Shown here piece after piece: positions 4,668 to 6,477 of a stretch of DNA of 6,477 bases. A model generated the notes under the pieces. That model saw only the letters and a program-made list of their open reading frames with translations. It had not been told where the DNA came from and did not search any database. The DNA is from Methylophilaceae bacterium UBA6140. GTDB taxonomy: Bacteria > Pseudomonadota > Gammaproteobacteria > Burkholderiales > Methylophilaceae. The stretch lies in assembly GCA_002423265.1 (NCBI GenBank), contig DIVE01000084.1, positions 1 to 6,477 on the forward strand, given 5' to 3'. Position 1 is the stretch's first letter; each line of letters begins with the position of its first letter. The position numbers and the translations under genes were made by a program.

Positions 4668-6116
4668 CTACAGCGCCTTGCGCTGGCTCGCTGCAGGCAA
4701 CTGCAGTGATTCCCTGTATTTGGCAATGGTACGCCTTGCCACAACGATGCCCTGTTTGCTCAGCACATCGGTAATCTGGTTGTCCGATAACGGTTTCTTC
4801 GGGTTTTCTTCGGCGATCATCTGCTTGATCAGCGCACGGATCGCAGTAGCGGAACAGGCGCCGCCGGATTCGGTGGCGACATGGCTGCCGAAGAAATACT
4901 TGAGCTCGTAAACTCCACGCGGAGTGAGCATGTACTTGCGCGTAGTAACCCGTGAAACGGTGGACTCATGCAAGCCAAGCTCATCTGCGATCTCGCGCAG
5001 CACCAGCGGCCGCATCGCCACCTCGCCATGTTCGAAGAAGTTGCGCTGACGGTCGACGATCGCCTGCGAGACCCGCAGAATGGTCGAGAAGCGCTGCTGG
5101 ATATTCTTGATCATCCACTTGGCTTCCTGCATCTGGCTCATCAGATACTGATTGGAGCTGTCGCGGTTGCGTTTCAGGATGTCGGCGTAAATCTGGTTGA
5201 TGCGCAGTTTGGGCACGACCTCGTCATTGAGGCTGGCGATCCAGACGCCCTTGATCTTCTTGACGATGATCTCGTGCTGAATGTAATGGTCGGAGCTGAT
5301 GCTGCCGAATTCGCCGCCGGGCCGCGGGTTGAGCTGGGTGATGAGATGTTGCGCCTGACGCAGGGCTTCGTCGTCGCATTGCAGCAGCTTGCGCAACTTG
5401 CCGTAATCGCGCGATGCAAGTAGCGGCAGGTGATGTTCGACCAGATTTTTGCTCAATTCGACGACTGCCGTCTGCTCAGGCATGGCGCGCAGCTGCAGCG
5501 AAAGGCATTCGGACAGGTTGCGGGCGCCGACGCCGGCCGGGTCGAGGTTCTGGACATGCTTGAGAGCGGTCTGCAGTTCGAGCAGATCGACCTCGGCCTG
5601 AGGCTCGAACATGTCAACCAGCTCTTCCAGCGGTTGTTCGAGATAACCATCTTCGTTGATGGCGTCAATCAGCACCATCGCCAGCATCTGGTCGCGTTCC
5701 GAAAGCGTGAGCAGCTTGAGCTGGCTCAGCAGATGCTCGCGAAGGGTTTCCGGTGCGGCCTCCTGGAAATTGTAATCGCCATCGTCATCGTTGCCGGCGC
5801 TGTCTTCCCAGCGCGTGTTGCCGGAATATTCCAGATAGTCGTCGGCAAAATTCTCCTGCACCGGTGTTTCTTCGGTACGCGTTTGCTCCTGCGGGCTGGC
5901 GGTTTCCTGCGCGGCGCTCGATGGAATGAAAGTGTCGACCGCATCGCTGCCGTCGGCATTCTTTTCGTCCAGTTCCAGCAGGGGGTTGGCTTGCAGAATC
6001 GCTTCCAGTTCCTGGTTGAGCTCCTGCGTCGAAAGTTGCAGCAAACGGATGGATTGCTGCAGCTGCGGCGTCAATGCCAGATTCTGGGAGAAGCGGAGTT
6101 GTAAACCTTGTTTCAT
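4668..6116 (-). CDS. rpoN: RNA polymerase sigma-54 factor
   Basis: Sigma-54 directs RNA polymerase to -24/-12 promoters and needs an AAA+ enhancer-binding activator. The 482-residue product is complete. Region I is glutamine- and leucine-rich (MKQGLQLRFSQNLALTPQLQ, to about residue 48). Region II is acidic and low-complexity (about 50-118). The core-binding domain covers roughly 120-330, including LDPAGVGARNLSECL (191-205) and LNPRPGG (262-268). A helix-turn-helix, LREIADELGLHESTVSRV, lies at about 373-390. The RpoN box reads ARRTIAKYRE at 460-469, differing from the canonical ARRTVAKYRE only by Val to Ile. The ATG at 6116 has AGG five bases upstream; the stop is TAG. It begins 18 bp after lptB, the usual arrangement in proteobacteria, and is followed by hpf. 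No sigma-54-type -24/-12 promoter was recognised in the window, so I see no sign of autoregulation here. Confidence 0.98.
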   Translation of the reverse strand: MKQGLQLRFSQNLALTPQLQQSIRLLQLSTQELNQELEAILQANPLLELDEKNADGSDAVDTFIPSSAAQETASPQEQTRTEETPVQENFADDYLEYSGNTRWEDSAGNDDDGDYNFQEAAPETLREHLLSQLKLLTLSERDQMLAMVLIDAINEDGYLEQPLEELVDMFEPQAEVDLLELQTALKHVQNLDPAGVGARNLSECLSLQLRAMPEQTAVVELSKNLVEHHLPLLASRDYGKLRKLLQCDDEALRQAQHLITQLNPRPGGEFGSISSDHYIQHEIIVKKIKGVWIASLNDEVVPKLRINQIYADILKRNRDSSNQYLMSQMQEAKWMIKNIQQRFSTILRVSQAIVDRQRNFFEHGEVAMRPLVLREIADELGLHESTVSRVTTRKYMLTPRGVYELKYFFGSHVATESGGACSATAIRALIKQMIAEENPKKPLSDNQITDVLSKQGIVVARRTIAKYRESLQLPAASQRKAL

Positions 6117-6134
6117 AGTTGCCTGTTTTGCGTC

Positions 6135-6477
6135 TTACAGACGGAAATCCTTGCCCAGATACACTTCCTTGACGCTGTCGTTCTGCACGATCTCGCTTGG
6201 CAGTCCGGCGGCGAAAATGCGGCCTTCGTTGACGATATAGGCGCGGTCGCAGATGCCCAGCGTTTCGCGCACGTTGTGGTCGGTGATCGGCACCCCGATG
6301 CCGCGGCCTTTCAGGAAGCTGATGATGCGCTGGATCTCGATCACGGCAATCGGATCGATCCCGGCAAACGGCTCGTCGAGCAAAATGAAGCGCGGCTGGG
6401 TCGCCAGCGCGCGGGCAATCTCGACCCGGCGCCGCTCGCCGCCGGACAGGGCCAGTGCCGGCGTTTCGCGCAAGTGC
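6135..6477 (-). CDS. lptB: LPS export ABC transporter ATPase LptB, 5' end cut by window edge
   Basis: LptB is the cytoplasmic ATPase of the LptB2FGC complex, which pulls lipopolysaccharide out of the inner membrane toward LptA. Only the C-terminal 113 codons are present, ending at TAA (6137-6135). The visible motifs are the ABC signature [15 protein letters not shown], Walker B FILLDEPF, the D-loop region AGIDPIAV, the H-loop [10 protein letters not shown], and the family-typical ending VYLGKDFRL. The frame continues through the window edge with no start codon that fits; the TTG at 6473 is an internal leucine. One oddity: the strand before the H-loop reads GVPITDHN where LptB usually has GVLITDHN (a CTG-to-CCG type change). 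Location just upstream of rpoN is standard; lptA and lptC would be expected further upstream outside the window. This tells us the organism makes an LPS/LOS outer membrane. Confidence 0.96.
   Translation of the reverse strand, partial: HLRETPALALSGGERRRVEIARALATQPRFILLDEPFAGIDPIAVIEIQRIISFLKGRGIGVPITDHNVRETLGICDRAYIVNEGRIFAAGLPSEIVQNDSVKEVYLGKDFRL

Noticed and set aside
1..6477. CRISPR arrays, tRNA/rRNA genes, transposases, sigma-54 -24/-12 promoters
   Set aside because: No arrays of regular repeats, tRNA-like folds or transposase motifs were found; no TGGCAC-N5-TTGC type element was recognised in the intergenic gaps.

Overview
The window is a compact, single-direction gene cluster on the minus strand. 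In transcription order it reads lptB (5' end outside the window), rpoN, hpf, hprK, rapZ, an EIIA of the mannose family, ptsH, and ptsI (3' end outside the window). This content and order, in particular HPr kinase and RapZ beside an EIIA(Man)-HPr-EI set and downstream of rpoN-hpf, is typical of Betaproteobacteria. The protein sequences and the moderately GC-rich codon use fit that class, perhaps a Nitrosomonadales/Gallionellaceae-like lineage, but the exact taxon is an inference.

Layout, right to left. 6477-6135 holds the C-terminal half of the LPS-export ATPase LptB. 6116-4668 is the complete sigma-54 gene. 4603-4277 is a short-form ribosome hibernation factor. 4203-3238 is HPr kinase/phosphorylase, and 3223-2393 is the RapZ-family P-loop protein. 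2335-1943 is a stand-alone EIIA(Man) domain and 1929-1660 is HPr with both His15 and Ser46. 1377-1 is the first 459 codons of Enzyme I. Most gaps are 13-73 bp, no strong terminator is visible, and most starts have a clear Shine-Dalgarno, so the block probably forms one or a few overlapping operons.

How the genes work together. EI takes phosphate from PEP and passes it to HPr His15 and then to the EIIA His9. HprK phosphorylates or dephosphorylates HPr on Ser46. No EIIB/EIIC sugar permease is present here, so this looks like a regulatory phosphorelay rather than a sugar importer. RpoN, Hpf and RapZ are its usual chromosomal companions. The ptsN (EIIA-Ntr) gene usually found between hpf and hprK in related bacteria is absent; only 73 bp separate those two genes.

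The one stretch that ordinary genes do not explain is the 282-bp ptsH-ptsI gap (1378-1659). It holds two 40-bp direct repeats that match at 37 of 40 positions. Each ends in a strong ribosome-binding site just before an ATG: one serves ptsI, the other a possible 42-residue proline-rich/basic small ORF. This is the best candidate here for something undescribed. The rest of the window is a conserved housekeeping/regulatory locus.
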